Origin: JANRLF01 sp033762815
GTDB taxonomy: Bacteria; Bacteroidota; Bacteroidia; Chitinophagales; CAIOSU01
DNA: 64,000 bases
Assembly: GCA_033762815.1 (NCBI GenBank)
Contig: JANRLF010000002.1
Location: forward strand, 1 to 64,000
Reading direction: 5' to 3'
Below the pieces are notes generated by a model. It saw only the letters and a program-made list of their open reading frames with translations. It searched no databases and was not told where the DNA came from. The position numbers and the translations under genes were made by a program. Below are positions 35,165 to 43,820 of this stretch, piece by piece (the stretch's first letter is position 1; every line of letters starts with the position of its first letter).

Positions 35165-36193
35165 ATGGGATGGATTGACCGCCTGCCGTTAGGCATACAG
35201 CGACGACTCAGGTTTGAATACTGGCCTTATCTCTTTTTCTATGCGCCGCTTTACCCTTACGGCATATTTTTGGCACTGAGGGCTAGGTCGTTCAGTTATT
35301 TCACGGCATGCAATCCCAACATTCGCAACAGCGGAGCTTTTGAATCTTCCAAGTATAATGTGGTAAAGCACATAGTGCCGCCATTTGCACTGAAAGGGGT
35401 ACTGTTGACCGAAAACGAAATTGCCGAAGCATTGCAGTTGATGGCACAAGAAGGGCTGACGTTTCCACTAGTAGCAAAACCCGATGTGGGCGAGCGTGGA
35501 ACTGGCGTGGAAATAATACATACAGCCGATGAATTGAGGCAGTATCTTTCATCAGCTACGGAATTGACCATCTTGCAGGAATATACTGACTTGCCTTTGG
35601 AATTAGGCATATTCTACCATCGGTATCCATGGAAGGATAAAGGCGAAATTACTTCCATTGTGATGAAGGATTTTTTGAAAGTGGTGGGCAATGGCAGAAG
35701 TACTTTAAGGGATTTGATATTGGACCATATCAGGGCACAAAAGCGGCTGGATTATTTGTTAGCAAAGTTTGCCTCTCAACTGGATAGGGTGTTGGCAGTG
35801 GGAGAGGAGTTGCTCTTGGAGCCCATTGGCAACCATGCACGGGGTACTACTTTTTTGAATGGGAATCATCTAATCAATGACGAACTGGTAGCCGTTTTCG
35901 ATAAAATCAGTAGCACCATTCCCGATTTTTATTATGGTCGTTTCGATATTAAGACAAGCTCCCTACCCGATTTATATGCTGGGCATAATATTCAGGTACT
36001 TGAGGTGAACGGAGTAAGTTCGGAGCCAGCCCATATTTATGACCCTTCTACTACCATTTTTGAAGCTTATAGGGCTTTAGCACAGCATTTCACCATCATC
36101 TATCGAATTTCGGTTGCCAACCATAAAGCAGGTTTCCCCTACACGCCCCTAGGCCGCGTTTTAAAAGATTTACGTAATCATTATTCTAGGTAA
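35165..36193 (+). CDS. ATP-grasp domain protein
   Basis: A 342-residue protein with ATP-grasp-like features: FPLVAKPDVGERGTGVEI (ATP-binding loop), TILQEYTDLPLELGIFY, KVVGNGRSTLRDLI, and near the end FDIKTSSLPDLY and QVLEVNGVSSEP, the last resembling the E-x-N motif that binds metal-ATP. Such enzymes join a carboxylate to an amine or similar nucleophile. It starts 25 bp after the GMC small-subunit gene, so the three probably form one operon. Partner substrates cannot be read from sequence. Carboxylate-amine ligase is the working guess. Confidence 0.75.
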   Translation: MGWIDRLPLGIQRRLRFEYWPYLFFYAPLYPYGIFLALRARSFSYFTACNPNIRNSGAFESSKYNVVKHIVPPFALKGVLLTENEIAEALQLMAQEGLTFPLVAKPDVGERGTGVEIIHTADELRQYLSSATELTILQEYTDLPLELGIFYHRYPWKDKGEITSIVMKDFLKVVGNGRSTLRDLILDHIRAQKRLDYLLAKFASQLDRVLAVGEELLLEPIGNHARGTTFLNGNHLINDELVAVFDKISSTIPDFYYGRFDIKTSSLPDLYAGHNIQVLEVNGVSSEPAHIYDPSTTIFEAYRALAQHFTIIYRISVANHKAGFPYTPLGRVLKDLRNHYSR

Positions 36194-36258
36194 TTTGGTA
36201 AATATACCTTAAATTAGCACTTGCATATTTAGCTTTTTGCTCATACAGGGAGTCATTT

Positions 36259-36981
36259 ATGCTGAGTACGATTAAGTCTATATTACCAGTTGAATCTAAA
36301 TCAAAGTTAAAAGCCATATTGTTGGGAAGTAATTGGCTTGAATCGACCTTCTATTCCCAGCATGGCGAGGATGTTATCATCCGAAAGTATTTTCCTAAAG
36401 AAAAGAATGAGGGTTTTTTTGTTGATGTAGGCGCTTACCAGCCGGTTTCCCTTTCAAACACGTATTATTTTTATCTTAAAGGTTGGAGGGGTATCAATAT
36501 AGAACCTAATCCAGCAGCTATAGAAGCATTTAAGCGATTGCGGCCAAAAGACATTAATGTCCAGATGGGAGTGGCCGAAGCTAAGGCGGTACTGGATTAC
36601 CACATGATAGCCGATAAGCCCTTTGAAAACACTTTTTCAACTGGGCAACTAATTAACCGACATGGGCATGATCAAGATACTACTGTAGTGAAAGTGCCTG
36701 TAGATACCTTGGCCAACATTTTGAAGCGCTACGTGCCAGCGGGTAAAGAAATTGACTTCTTTTCTATTGATGTGGAAGGATTGAATTACCAAGTATTGAA
36801 GTCTAACGATTGGACTTTGTTTAGACCCTCTATAGTAGTTGTCGAGAAGCATTTTGAAGAGCAAGAAAAGAATAAAGCGATACTTGAGTTAATGAACCTA
36901 GTGGGGTATCAATTGGATCATGATATATTTGATAGCTATTTCTTCGTTAATGATAGCTTCATACCTTTTGATTCGCTATAA
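36259..36981 (+). CDS. FkbM family methyltransferase
   Basis: A 240-residue SAM-dependent methyltransferase of the FkbM type. SAM-binding features are FVDVGAYQPVSLSNT, GINIEPNPAAIEAF and FFSIDVEGLNYQVL, with VVEKHFEEQ near the end. The family methylates hydroxyls of polyketides, sugars or surface polysaccharides. The gene stands on its own promoter region, next to a metalloprotease gene that overlaps its 3' end. It is not inside a sugar cluster, so its substrate is open. Confidence 0.9.
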   Translation: MLSTIKSILPVESKSKLKAILLGSNWLESTFYSQHGEDVIIRKYFPKEKNEGFFVDVGAYQPVSLSNTYYFYLKGWRGINIEPNPAAIEAFKRLRPKDINVQMGVAEAKAVLDYHMIADKPFENTFSTGQLINRHGHDQDTTVVKVPVDTLANILKRYVPAGKEIDFFSIDVEGLNYQVLKSNDWTLFRPSIVVVEKHFEEQEKNKAILELMNLVGYQLDHDIFDSYFFVNDSFIPFDSL

Positions 36982-38302
36982 CTCTGCCGTTGTTAAATGT
37001 GCCTTTATAGGCAAGTGTCTCTGCTTGGGAATTATACTACTCCTTTTGCCCAGCTCCTGTGCAAGGAATATCGAAAGACATTTTCTTAGTACCGACGAAA
37101 TTCTGAGAGATAGTACCACTAGCACTTATGCCAAATCGCCCTGTACTGATTACCAAAGCTATATACCCGATAGTTTACACCCTGAGTTTTTGCCCAAAAG
37201 ATATGTTAGGGTCAGGTTTTTTATTGTAAGGCACGATGAGCATGACAGGCAGTTCGATATTGACACCGGTACCGCTTTCATCAAAGCTTTGTTGGAAAGC
37301 GGCAACAACAAGTTAAGGCAGAACGAAAAAATGGTATTGCCCATTGGCAACCAAACACCCAAGCTCCCTATCCAGTACGAATATGTGCTTTACCAAAATC
37401 CAAATGACCCCAATGACAATGGGGTTAAGGTAATAATAGACAGCAGCTTGGCTTATTTTAATAAGAAAAGCAGTACCAATGGATTCTATGATAAAAAGCT
37501 AATAGATAAGTATGGCATCCCTAATGACAGCGTGTATAACTTGTTCATTTTGGAGCATCATCCTGACAGCACGCAATCAAAAACTTACAATACTTCTATG
37601 GATGGGGTAGGCTTTTCCACATGGGGAAAGATAGTGAACTATTATAGCTATAGAGACAAAGTAAAGTCTATAGGCGATAGCTTGTATTTTGACCCCAATG
37701 AAATAGTGCCCACTTTAATGAACCATGAATTTGGGCACTCTTTTGGGCTTTCGCATAGCTGGTCAGGCGATGGTTGCGACGATACGCCCAACCATCCCAA
37801 TTGTTGGGACCAGTTTAGTGATTCATGCAAGGAAACGGGCATCTTTTCCAACAATATGATGGATTACAACAATCGGCAAATAGCCCTTACGCCTTGCCAA
37901 ATCGGTAAGATACATTTAGGCTTCTCCAGAGATAACGGCACTAGTAGGAAATTGCTGTTGCCCCTATGGTGCGAATACAAACCCGAAGCTGCTATTGTCA
38001 TCCCCTCATTTGAAGATATAGAATGGAATGGAGCTAGGGATTTCGAAAGCGATATCATCATTCAAAACAATGCCAGTCTTACTATCCGTTGCCGGGTGGC
38101 TTTGCCCCAAGGGGCTAAAATTATCATAAAGCCCAAGGGAAAATTGATTATTGATGGGGGTTACATTACCAATATCTGCAACGGCCAATGGGAGGGCATA
38201 GAAATATGGGCAAATGGCGACAATAGGGGAGAAGTAGTAATTAAGAATGGCGGCAAACTGGAAAAAATGAAGCAGGAGCCAACAAAAGGTAAGAGTAAAT
38301 AA
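36950..38302 (+). CDS. Metzincin-type metalloprotease lipoprotein
   Basis: A ~450-residue secreted protease. The zinc motif is HEFGHSFGLSH (near residue 259 from this start), the HExxHxxGxxH pattern of metzincins, with a late Met turn candidate (NNMMDYNNR). An N-terminal hydrophobic stretch ends in the lipobox-like LPSSC, so a lipid anchor in the outer membrane is likely. A beta-helix-like tail (IIIKPKGKLIIDGGYI) follows the catalytic part. I chose ATG 36950; the longer frame from 36920 overlaps FkbM further. The 3' end of the FkbM gene is overlapped by about 30 bp. Confidence 0.82.
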   Translation: MIASYLLIRYNSAVVKCAFIGKCLCLGIILLLLPSSCARNIERHFLSTDEILRDSTTSTYAKSPCTDYQSYIPDSLHPEFLPKRYVRVRFFIVRHDEHDRQFDIDTGTAFIKALLESGNNKLRQNEKMVLPIGNQTPKLPIQYEYVLYQNPNDPNDNGVKVIIDSSLAYFNKKSSTNGFYDKKLIDKYGIPNDSVYNLFILEHHPDSTQSKTYNTSMDGVGFSTWGKIVNYYSYRDKVKSIGDSLYFDPNEIVPTLMNHEFGHSFGLSHSWSGDGCDDTPNHPNCWDQFSDSCKETGIFSNNMMDYNNRQIALTPCQIGKIHLGFSRDNGTSRKLLLPLWCEYKPEAAIVIPSFEDIEWNGARDFESDIIIQNNASLTIRCRVALPQGAKIIIKPKGKLIIDGGYITNICNGQWEGIEIWANGDNRGEVVIKNGGKLEKMKQEPTKGKSK

Positions 38303-38608
38303 TTATTTGGCTGGGGTCTTTACGATTACGAACAAGTCTTCGTTGTCCTTTTTCATCAAGTATTGCTCTCTGGCAAATTGTTCCAAACTACCTGGATTGT
38401 TTAAGGCTTTTGCCGTTTGCTCCACTTCCACTATCTGCTGTTGTAAATAGGTTTTTTCTTCATGCAGCTTGGCCAACTGCCTTTTCAATTGCACCTGCGA
38501 TACTACGTCATTCTTATCGAAAAACAGCATCCAAGTGGCGAAGGCTAATGAACAAAATATGTACTTATTGTTCAGTATAGGCCACATCTTTTTTGCCAAG
38601 TTTTTCAT
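38303..38608 (-). CDS. Septum formation initiator (FtsB/DivIC-like)
   Basis: A 101-residue bitopic division protein. A short N-terminal cytoplasmic tail is followed by one membrane helix (KYIFCSLAFATWMLFF), then a coiled coil (VQLKRQLAKLHEEKTYLQQQIVEVEQTAKAL), and the family end FAREQYLMKKDNEDLFVIV. FtsB/DivIC binds FtsL and FtsQ in the divisome. It ends directly against the convergent metalloprotease gene with no gap. Confidence 0.9.
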   Translation of the reverse strand: MKNLAKKMWPILNNKYIFCSLAFATWMLFFDKNDVVSQVQLKRQLAKLHEEKTYLQQQIVEVEQTAKALNNPGSLEQFAREQYLMKKDNEDLFVIVKTPAK

Positions 38609-38668
38609 GCTACAAATATACGGCTACAGCATTTATACCCACTTAGCTATAATGCACCTAGTAAACAA

Positions 38669-39478
38669 TTATTGTCCTTCTTTTTGACCAGTGTATTTCA
38701 GGTAGAACTTTCTAAAGCCCTTTAGGTCATCCACATTTATCCAGTATTGCCCGGCATCCATTTGTTCTTTCCAAACAGCTTCTACATTCGGAGTGGCCCA
38801 CAGTCGGCTTTTACGGCCATATTGCTTGGCACGGTCCATCATTTCCTGCAATTGTTGTTTTTCGGCGGCGGGCATTTCCCCCTTTCCCTTCCAGGTGAAC
38901 AAGTCGCGATAGCTGGCACTAACCCTAGGCACTAAACTGCTATCCAAAGCAGTATCGAAATTGGGCAGGCCTCCATCGGAAGAAAAAAGCCGCAAGGTAT
39001 CATTTTTAAAATCATGCGGACTTTGACCACCCGACAGTACAATCCTTACCGCACCCGTTGTTTTTACCCCGTTTTTATAAACAGTCAACATATCTTGATA
39101 CGGTGCAAGTTGTTCCCTTAAGGCTTTCATCATTTCAGGCCCTCCATCTTTCAAGTCTATCATCAGTTCAAACTCCATGGGTCCCTTTGCATATACCTTG
39201 CCCCCATTCTGTTTTATCCGTTCTTTCAGAGGGTCGAGGTACAAGCGTTGCAGGGTGTTTTTCTGCTTGATTTCCACCACCGTATGCGCCACCAATATTT
39301 TCCCATCCCTTAAAAAAACATCGGCCTCTACACTCATAAAGCCAGCATCAAGGGCATCCAGCAAAGGGCGTTTGTGCTTATAATCGTTGTGGGCATGGCC
39401 TTGCAGCACCAAAGGGTATTGGGCAAAGGTGGGTAAGCTGAAAAGGGCTAGGAGCAGCAGGACGGGTAAGAATTTCAT
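38669..39478 (-). CDS. Glycerophosphodiester phosphodiesterase-like secreted protein
   Basis: A 269-residue exported protein, start ATG 39478 (MKFLPVLLLLALFSLPTFAQ as the signal peptide). The catalytic GDPD-type opening is GHAHNDYKHKRPLLDALDAGFMSVEADVFLRDGKILVAHT, supplying the His pair and the acidic metal ligands. Similar Bacteroidota proteins are annotated as PI-PLC/GDPD family. The substrate may be a phosphodiester of the outside medium. It is 61 bp from the septum-initiator gene on the same strand. Confidence 0.85.
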   Translation of the reverse strand: MKFLPVLLLLALFSLPTFAQYPLVLQGHAHNDYKHKRPLLDALDAGFMSVEADVFLRDGKILVAHTVVEIKQKNTLQRLYLDPLKERIKQNGGKVYAKGPMEFELMIDLKDGGPEMMKALREQLAPYQDMLTVYKNGVKTTGAVRIVLSGGQSPHDFKNDTLRLFSSDGGLPNFDTALDSSLVPRVSASYRDLFTWKGKGEMPAAEKQQLQEMMDRAKQYGRKSRLWATPNVEAVWKEQMDAGQYWINVDDLKGFRKFYLKYTGQKEGQ

Positions 39479-39538
39479 TGCTAGTGATTTACCCACAAAA
39501 CTATTTAATCCCTATTGCCTTTCCTATTTTAGCCTTCC

Positions 39539-40147
39539 ATGTTTTTGCCCTATATCCCCAAATTGATACAGCATGCCTTTCCACAATTATTGTGGCGGGT
39601 AGAAAACAGTAATTCCTTATACCTCACTTTCGATGATGGTCCTGTGCCGGAGGTAACGCCATGGGTGTTGGACCAGTTGAAGCAAAGAGACATTAAGGCT
39701 AGCTTCTTTTGCATAGGTGACAATGTTCAACGACACCCTGATATTTTTCAAGCCCTAAGAGATCAGGGGCATCAAGTGGGCAACCATACCCAACACCATG
39801 TAAGCGGTTGGGCTACTGACGATGAACAATACTTGGATGAAGTAATGGCCTGCCAGCAATGGGTTGCCAGCAAGCTTTTCCGCCCTCCTTATGGCCGTAT
39901 TGGTTTATCGCAAATCAACCTGCTGAAACCGGATTACAGTATTGTAATGTGGAATGTACTGAGCGGCGACTATGACCCCAACCTTTCAGCCGAGCAATGT
40001 TTCCAAAATGCTACCCGCTATGCCCGGCCTGGTTCCATCATCGTTTTCCACGATAGCATTAAAGCCTTTCCGAGGCTAAAGGAAGCATTGCCAAGAGCTT
40101 TGGACTATTGGCAACAAAAAGGTTTTCAGTTCGATGTACTTACCTGA
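39539..40147 (+). CDS. Polysaccharide deacetylase (NodB-type)
   Basis: A 202-residue carbohydrate esterase family 4 domain. It removes acetyl groups from chitin-like or peptidoglycan sugars. Motifs are LTFDDGPVPEVTP (metal Asp), GNHTQHH (two His ligands), RPPYGR, and FHDSIKAF. There is no signal peptide; the domain fills the gene, so it may act in the cytoplasm or leave by another route. TATTTTAG, a near match to the Bacteroidota -7 box, lies just before the start. It overlaps the convergent lipase-like gene by 8 bp. Confidence 0.93.
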   Translation: MFLPYIPKLIQHAFPQLLWRVENSNSLYLTFDDGPVPEVTPWVLDQLKQRDIKASFFCIGDNVQRHPDIFQALRDQGHQVGNHTQHHVSGWATDDEQYLDEVMACQQWVASKLFRPPYGRIGLSQINLLKPDYSIVMWNVLSGDYDPNLSAEQCFQNATRYARPGSIIVFHDSIKAFPRLKEALPRALDYWQQKGFQFDVLT

Positions 40148-41462
40148 TGGTATAGTTCTGTACGTTGCCGCCAGTTTTGCGTTTGATTTTCCTGCCTTTT
40201 GAATTGCCTTGCGCAATGGCGATGGATAACAAGAAACGCTTGCCAAAAGGCACTTTGGTAATGTGCTTTTTGCCTTCGCGAATGTTGTCAAAGAAATACT
40301 TGGTATAGATAATGGCAAAAGGCGCACAGGGATTGTGGGCCAAATATTTGCCGAACAGTTTAAGGTGCACTTGGTCGGTACGCTGGTGCATATAGGCGTA
40401 GGCCACTTCCGTATTTTGGTAAAGCACTTCATTATCTCCCTTGCAGGCGCACAGTTGCATAGGGGCCTTGGGCACCCAATTATATAAGCTGTTCTTCTTC
40501 AGCATTTTGGTGAAAACGAAATTCGTGTCGGTTCTGAAAACCTCCACCAAGCTGTCGCTTATCATGTCTTTGGGCACTTTGGGCAGTATTTTGTCCAAGT
40601 AGCCATAATCCACCGTACGAGGCTGTGCGAAGTATTTCGGAATATCCTTGTCAAATGGCGGCTTGAACACCGAGTACACATCACCAGGTATTACATGATA
40701 AGCGTATTGGTAAGAAATTAGCAGATAAGGCAAATAATGCGGCCTGTCGTAATGTTCAAACATGGTTTTGGCCTGTACGCCTGTCAGGTCGTATGCCCCT
40801 GCCATAGGCGATGAAGCAGTAAGCTGTATTTCAGGAAAATTGCCCGATTCCAGCATTTTGTGCGTGGCCATGGAAGCGTGTCCACCTTGTGAGTAGCCAG
40901 TAACAAACAACTGACCAGTGGTCTGTTTGCCCAATTGGGGCAACAACTCACGGCAAGCTTTAATCATGTAGATAACGGACATGGACTCCGACCAAGCATC
41001 GTGGTACACATGTTCTTTTTCCCCGCCGCCCAAGCCATAGTAGAATGGGAACATGGCCACATAGCCATCAGTAGCGTGCATCATGCATATCAACTGCTCG
41101 TCGTCCTGTATGCCGTAACCTTGCTCCAATGAAATACGGGTACCGTGGCAATACACCATTTCCGCCATGGGCTTATCCAACTTAGGCACATACAATACGC
41201 CCTTGGCTATAATGAACGAGCTATCAATCCAGAGCCCTTTGTAGGTAATTTCGTACATGTCCACGGCATTGTGCACGCCGGTAATTACGCTGGGTATGCG
41301 TTTTTTCTTCCAGAAATTCTTTAAAGAGTCCACCGAATAGCTGTAGCGCAACTTGTACTCCACTAAATATTTTTCAGGCGGATTGAAACCCGCAAAGGCT
41401 TTGCTGGTAAAGAAAACAAAGAACAGGGCAGCTAAAGCACTGCGGATGAATAAATTTTTCAT
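40140..41462 (-). CDS. Secreted lipase-like alpha/beta hydrolase
   Basis: A 440-residue exported hydrolase. The start at ATG 41462 (MKNLFIRSALAALFFVFF) gives a clear signal peptide. The nucleophile elbow is GYSQGGHASMA, preceded by the lipase lid and core region with YCHGTRIS and MFPFYYGLGGGE. The C-terminal acidic and His members are likely CACKGDNEVLY and related turns. Secretory lipases of this layout act on esters outside the cell. The tail is basic (KRKTGGNVQNYTIR). It is convergent with the deacetylase gene by 8 bp. Confidence 0.82.
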   Translation of the reverse strand: MKNLFIRSALAALFFVFFTSKAFAGFNPPEKYLVEYKLRYSYSVDSLKNFWKKKRIPSVITGVHNAVDMYEITYKGLWIDSSFIIAKGVLYVPKLDKPMAEMVYCHGTRISLEQGYGIQDDEQLICMMHATDGYVAMFPFYYGLGGGEKEHVYHDAWSESMSVIYMIKACRELLPQLGKQTTGQLFVTGYSQGGHASMATHKMLESGNFPEIQLTASSPMAGAYDLTGVQAKTMFEHYDRPHYLPYLLISYQYAYHVIPGDVYSVFKPPFDKDIPKYFAQPRTVDYGYLDKILPKVPKDMISDSLVEVFRTDTNFVFTKMLKKNSLYNWVPKAPMQLCACKGDNEVLYQNTEVAYAYMHQRTDQVHLKLFGKYLAHNPCAPFAIIYTKYFFDNIREGKKHITKVPFGKRFLLSIAIAQGNSKGRKIKRKTGGNVQNYTIR

Positions 41463-41498
41463 AGGTATTGACTCAAGGGATTGGTAGGGCGAATATAC

Positions 41499-41506
41499 TA
41501 ACTTTG
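41499..41506 (+). promoter_or_regulatory. -7 box upstream of tatD
   Basis: TAACTTTG is a perfect TAnnTTTG and lies 32 bp before ATG 41539. A TTG at 41481-41483 gives a slightly short 15-bp spacer. Confidence 0.5.
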
Positions 41507-41538
41507 ACAATCTTAGGGCTTATTTAGTTGCATCGGCT

Positions 41539-42315
41539 ATGACATTTGTAGATACCCATACGCATATTTATTCCGAACAGTTTGAGGAGGATAGGGATGC
41601 CATGTTGAATCGCGCTTTTGAATTGGGCGTCAATCAGTTGTTCATGCCCAATGTGGATAGCGCAAGCATCAAAGGCATGATGGATTTGGCACAGCGATAC
41701 CCCCAACAATGCTACCCCATGATGGGCCTGCACCCTTGCTCCGTAAAAGAGCATTGGGAAACCGAACTGGCCACTGTAAGGCAATGGCTTTTCGGGGGTA
41801 CCCGTTTTTATGCCGTCGGCGAAATTGGCCTTGATTATTATTGGGACAAGACTTTCATCACCCAGCAACAGCAAGCATTTCGACAACAGATAGACTGGGC
41901 TGCCGAATTGGCCCTGCCCATCGTTATCCATAGCCGCGACTCGCTGCAGGATACGATTAGCATCGTAGGCGAAATGCACGGCAGCCATTTGAAAGGGATT
42001 TTCCATTGTTTTACGGGCAGCATGCAAGAGGCCGAGGCCATCTTGCGGCTGGATAATTTTTATCTAGGCATCGGCGGGGTGGTTACTTTCAAAAAATCGG
42101 GCTTGGATGAGATTGTAAGGCAAATACCCTTGGAACGACTGGTGTTGGAAACCGATGCGCCCTACCTTGCGCCCACACCCCATCGCGGTAAGCGCAACGA
42201 GCCTGCCTATATCCGCTTGGTGGCCGAGAAGATTGCCGAGGTAAAAGGCACGGATATCGGCACCTTGGCAAAGGTGACGGAAGAGAACAGCAAACGGGTT
42301 TTCGGTATTTTTTGA
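41539..42315 (+). CDS. TatD family hydrolase
   Basis: A 258-residue metal-dependent TIM-barrel hydrolase, a DNase-like family. Motifs are FVDTHTHIYSEQF, GEIGLDYYWDK, LPIVIHSRDSLQDT, KGIFHCFTGS and LVLETDAPYLAPTPHRGKRNEP. These supply the family's His/Glu/Asp metal ligands. The length is usual for TatD. It lies just before the tRNA-Ser gene. It is probably cytoplasmic; roles reported in the family are DNA turnover and D-aminoacyl-tRNA editing. Confidence 0.95.
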   Translation: MTFVDTHTHIYSEQFEEDRDAMLNRAFELGVNQLFMPNVDSASIKGMMDLAQRYPQQCYPMMGLHPCSVKEHWETELATVRQWLFGGTRFYAVGEIGLDYYWDKTFITQQQQAFRQQIDWAAELALPIVIHSRDSLQDTISIVGEMHGSHLKGIFHCFTGSMQEAEAILRLDNFYLGIGGVVTFKKSGLDEIVRQIPLERLVLETDAPYLAPTPHRGKRNEPAYIRLVAEKIAEVKGTDIGTLAKVTEENSKRVFGIF

Positions 42316-42369
42316 TTATTAGGCAATTATTTAGGAAATTTGCACTCCCTTATTAGTAAGTAGTTTACT

Positions 42370-42457
42370 GGAGAGATGTCCGAGTGGTCGAAGGAGCACG
42401 CCTGGAAAGTGTGTATACGTCAAAAGCGTATCGAGGGTTCGAATCCCTCTCTCTCCG
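42370..42457 (+). tRNA. tRNA-Ser (GGA)
   Basis: An 88-nt class II tRNA. Acceptor GGAGAGA pairs with TCTCTCC, and the anticodon stem CACGC/GTGTG frames loop CTGGAAA with GGA at 42404-42406 (serine, UCC/UCU codons). The long variable arm (GTATACGTCAAAAGCGTATC) and TTCGAATC in the T-loop are clear. The discriminator base is G. Confidence 0.97.
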
Positions 42458-42767
42458 CTTTCACCCGCCGAAGCTTCAGCAAAGGCGGGTTTCCAATTGT
42501 ATTTATAGTATTGGGCTAGTTAGTCCTGTAGCTATGCGGGCCGCGATAGCTTGCTTGAAGTTTTGCATTTGGTTTAGTGGCGGGTATGCCCTTATGGGCA
42601 TGGTAGCTGCAAGCTACCGCACAGTTTGCACGTAGATACGCTGCGCTAATCTACGCGCAACAAGGAGGCAGTAAGGTTGTATAACCAAATATTCAGGTAC
42701 AAAAACACCCTGATTTAAAAGTTATATCCTTACTGTTTCGAGATTAAGTTTTTTGTAGGCTGACGCC
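42458..42767. other. Intergenic region after tRNA-Ser
   Basis: 310 bp without a gene. A weak terminator-like hairpin follows the tRNA at 42463-42490 (ACCCGCC / GGCGGGT, loop of 14). Another palindrome ATGCCC/GGGCAT is at about 42586-42601. The two-hairpin repeat lies inverted at 42602-42661. Confidence 0.65.
42602..42661 (-). repeat. Two-hairpin dispersed repeat, copy 2
   Basis: Reverse complement of the element at 426-482, with the GGTAGCT/AGCTACC hairpin and the GTAGATTAGCGC..GCGTATCTAC palindrome both complete. This is the best-kept copy of the three. Confidence 0.7.
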
Positions 42768-43223
42768 CTATCCTTCGAAATCTCCTGAATCGGCAGTTCT
42801 CCAAAGAAATAAAAAACCGAAAGAAAAGGCAATCGCAAGAATTATAGCAAACGTAGACTCCCATTTGTTTTTTTTGGTGGTAGTATATAACGTTGCCTTA
42901 TCTTTAGTTTCAACCTCGAACACGATGGGTACCATATCACCAATAATATACTCTTTGGGGAAATCTGTAGTGAAATAGGCGAAACGCTTAACGTCATACT
43001 TTGATGCATAATACTCCGCAGTATACCGGTATTCAGTGCCAGCTTCTGTCTCAACTTCCTGGTAATAGATTACTTTCCCAGTCGTTACAGCGGTAACTGG
43101 TGGTTTGGGAGGATTGATGTTAGTTTTTATACTTATAAAAAGCTCTACAACAAGGAACAATATTGAAAGTAGTATTGCCACAGTGCCTATTTTTTTAGGA
43201 AGGGAATCGCCGAGTTGTGACAT
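42768..43223 (-). CDS. DUF3592-like membrane protein
   Basis: A 151-residue protein with membrane helices at both ends: one near residues 10-30 (IGTVAILLSILFLVVELFI) and one near 125-145 (FAIILAIAFSFGFLFLW). Between them is a ~90-residue extracytoplasmic segment of beta type (TTGKVIYYQEVETEAGTEY, FPKEYIIGDMVPIVFE), the layout of DUF3592 proteins. I chose ATG 43223 (MSQLGDSLPKKIG) since the longer frame reads through the A-rich terminator hairpin. Function unknown. Confidence 0.8.
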   Translation of the reverse strand: MSQLGDSLPKKIGTVAILLSILFLVVELFISIKTNINPPKPPVTAVTTGKVIYYQEVETEAGTEYRYTAEYYASKYDVKRFAYFTTDFPKEYIIGDMVPIVFEVETKDKATLYTTTKKNKWESTFAIILAIAFSFGFLFLWRTADSGDFEG

Positions 43224-43234
43224 CGCATAAATGT

Positions 43235-43278
43235 AAAAAAAAAGCCATTCTGCCATTAGCGGAAGGGCTTCTTTTTTT
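43235..43278. terminator. Bidirectional hairpin terminator
   Basis: AAGCCATTCTGC (43242-43253) pairs with GCGGAAGGGCTT (43259-43270), one mismatch and one G-T pair, loop CATTA. An A run precedes it and a T run follows it, so it could stop transcription both ways. It lies just upstream of the DUF3592-like gene. Confidence 0.65.
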
Positions 43279-43297
43279 AAAATGTTTGCCCCCTGTT

Positions 43298-43327
43298 CCG
43301 CGTAGATTAGCGCAGCGTATCTACGTG
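43298..43327 (+). repeat. Two-hairpin dispersed repeat, copy 3 (partial)
   Basis: Only the first palindrome is kept, CGTAGATTAGCGC..CGTATCTACG; the GGTAGCT hairpin half is missing. Confidence 0.6.
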
Positions 43328-43820
43328 GAATGAATAGGCTTGAAAGATGCAGTTAATAGTAGTGTCAGGAACGGGCAAATGCCAGAAGTTGGCTATATTC
43401 ACCTTTGTCGGCTGCCTTTAACGCACGAGTGTTTAGTAAAGTTATTACTTGACAATAATACCTTTATTGTAAAGCCATGACTTGACTGTTCAAGCCCACC
43501 CACCGCATACTGGCGGGTAAGCTTTTCGGGTTGCTAGGTACACTAAGTCGTCATTGAGTATACACCCATTTACCCATTTTTTGATTTGGAATATTCGCAC
43601 TAAGTGCTTACCATTGATTAATGTGCTGGTGTGCTAATGTGCTAATGTGCTGATTGGTTTGGCAATTTGAAAAATTGGTAATTTGAAAATGGTTTTGCGG
43701 TCGAGGCAGGCTGAAATTTGAAATTGAAATCGTTTTACCCTATACCAAAGAAGGAAAAAAACAAAAAAAACACCACTAATTTTACACAAATAACTGATAG
43801 TCAACAAAATAATAAGAATT

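Noticed and set aside
42370..42500. Integration site at tRNA-Ser
   Set aside because: No repeat of the tRNA 3' end is found downstream and no integrase is near.
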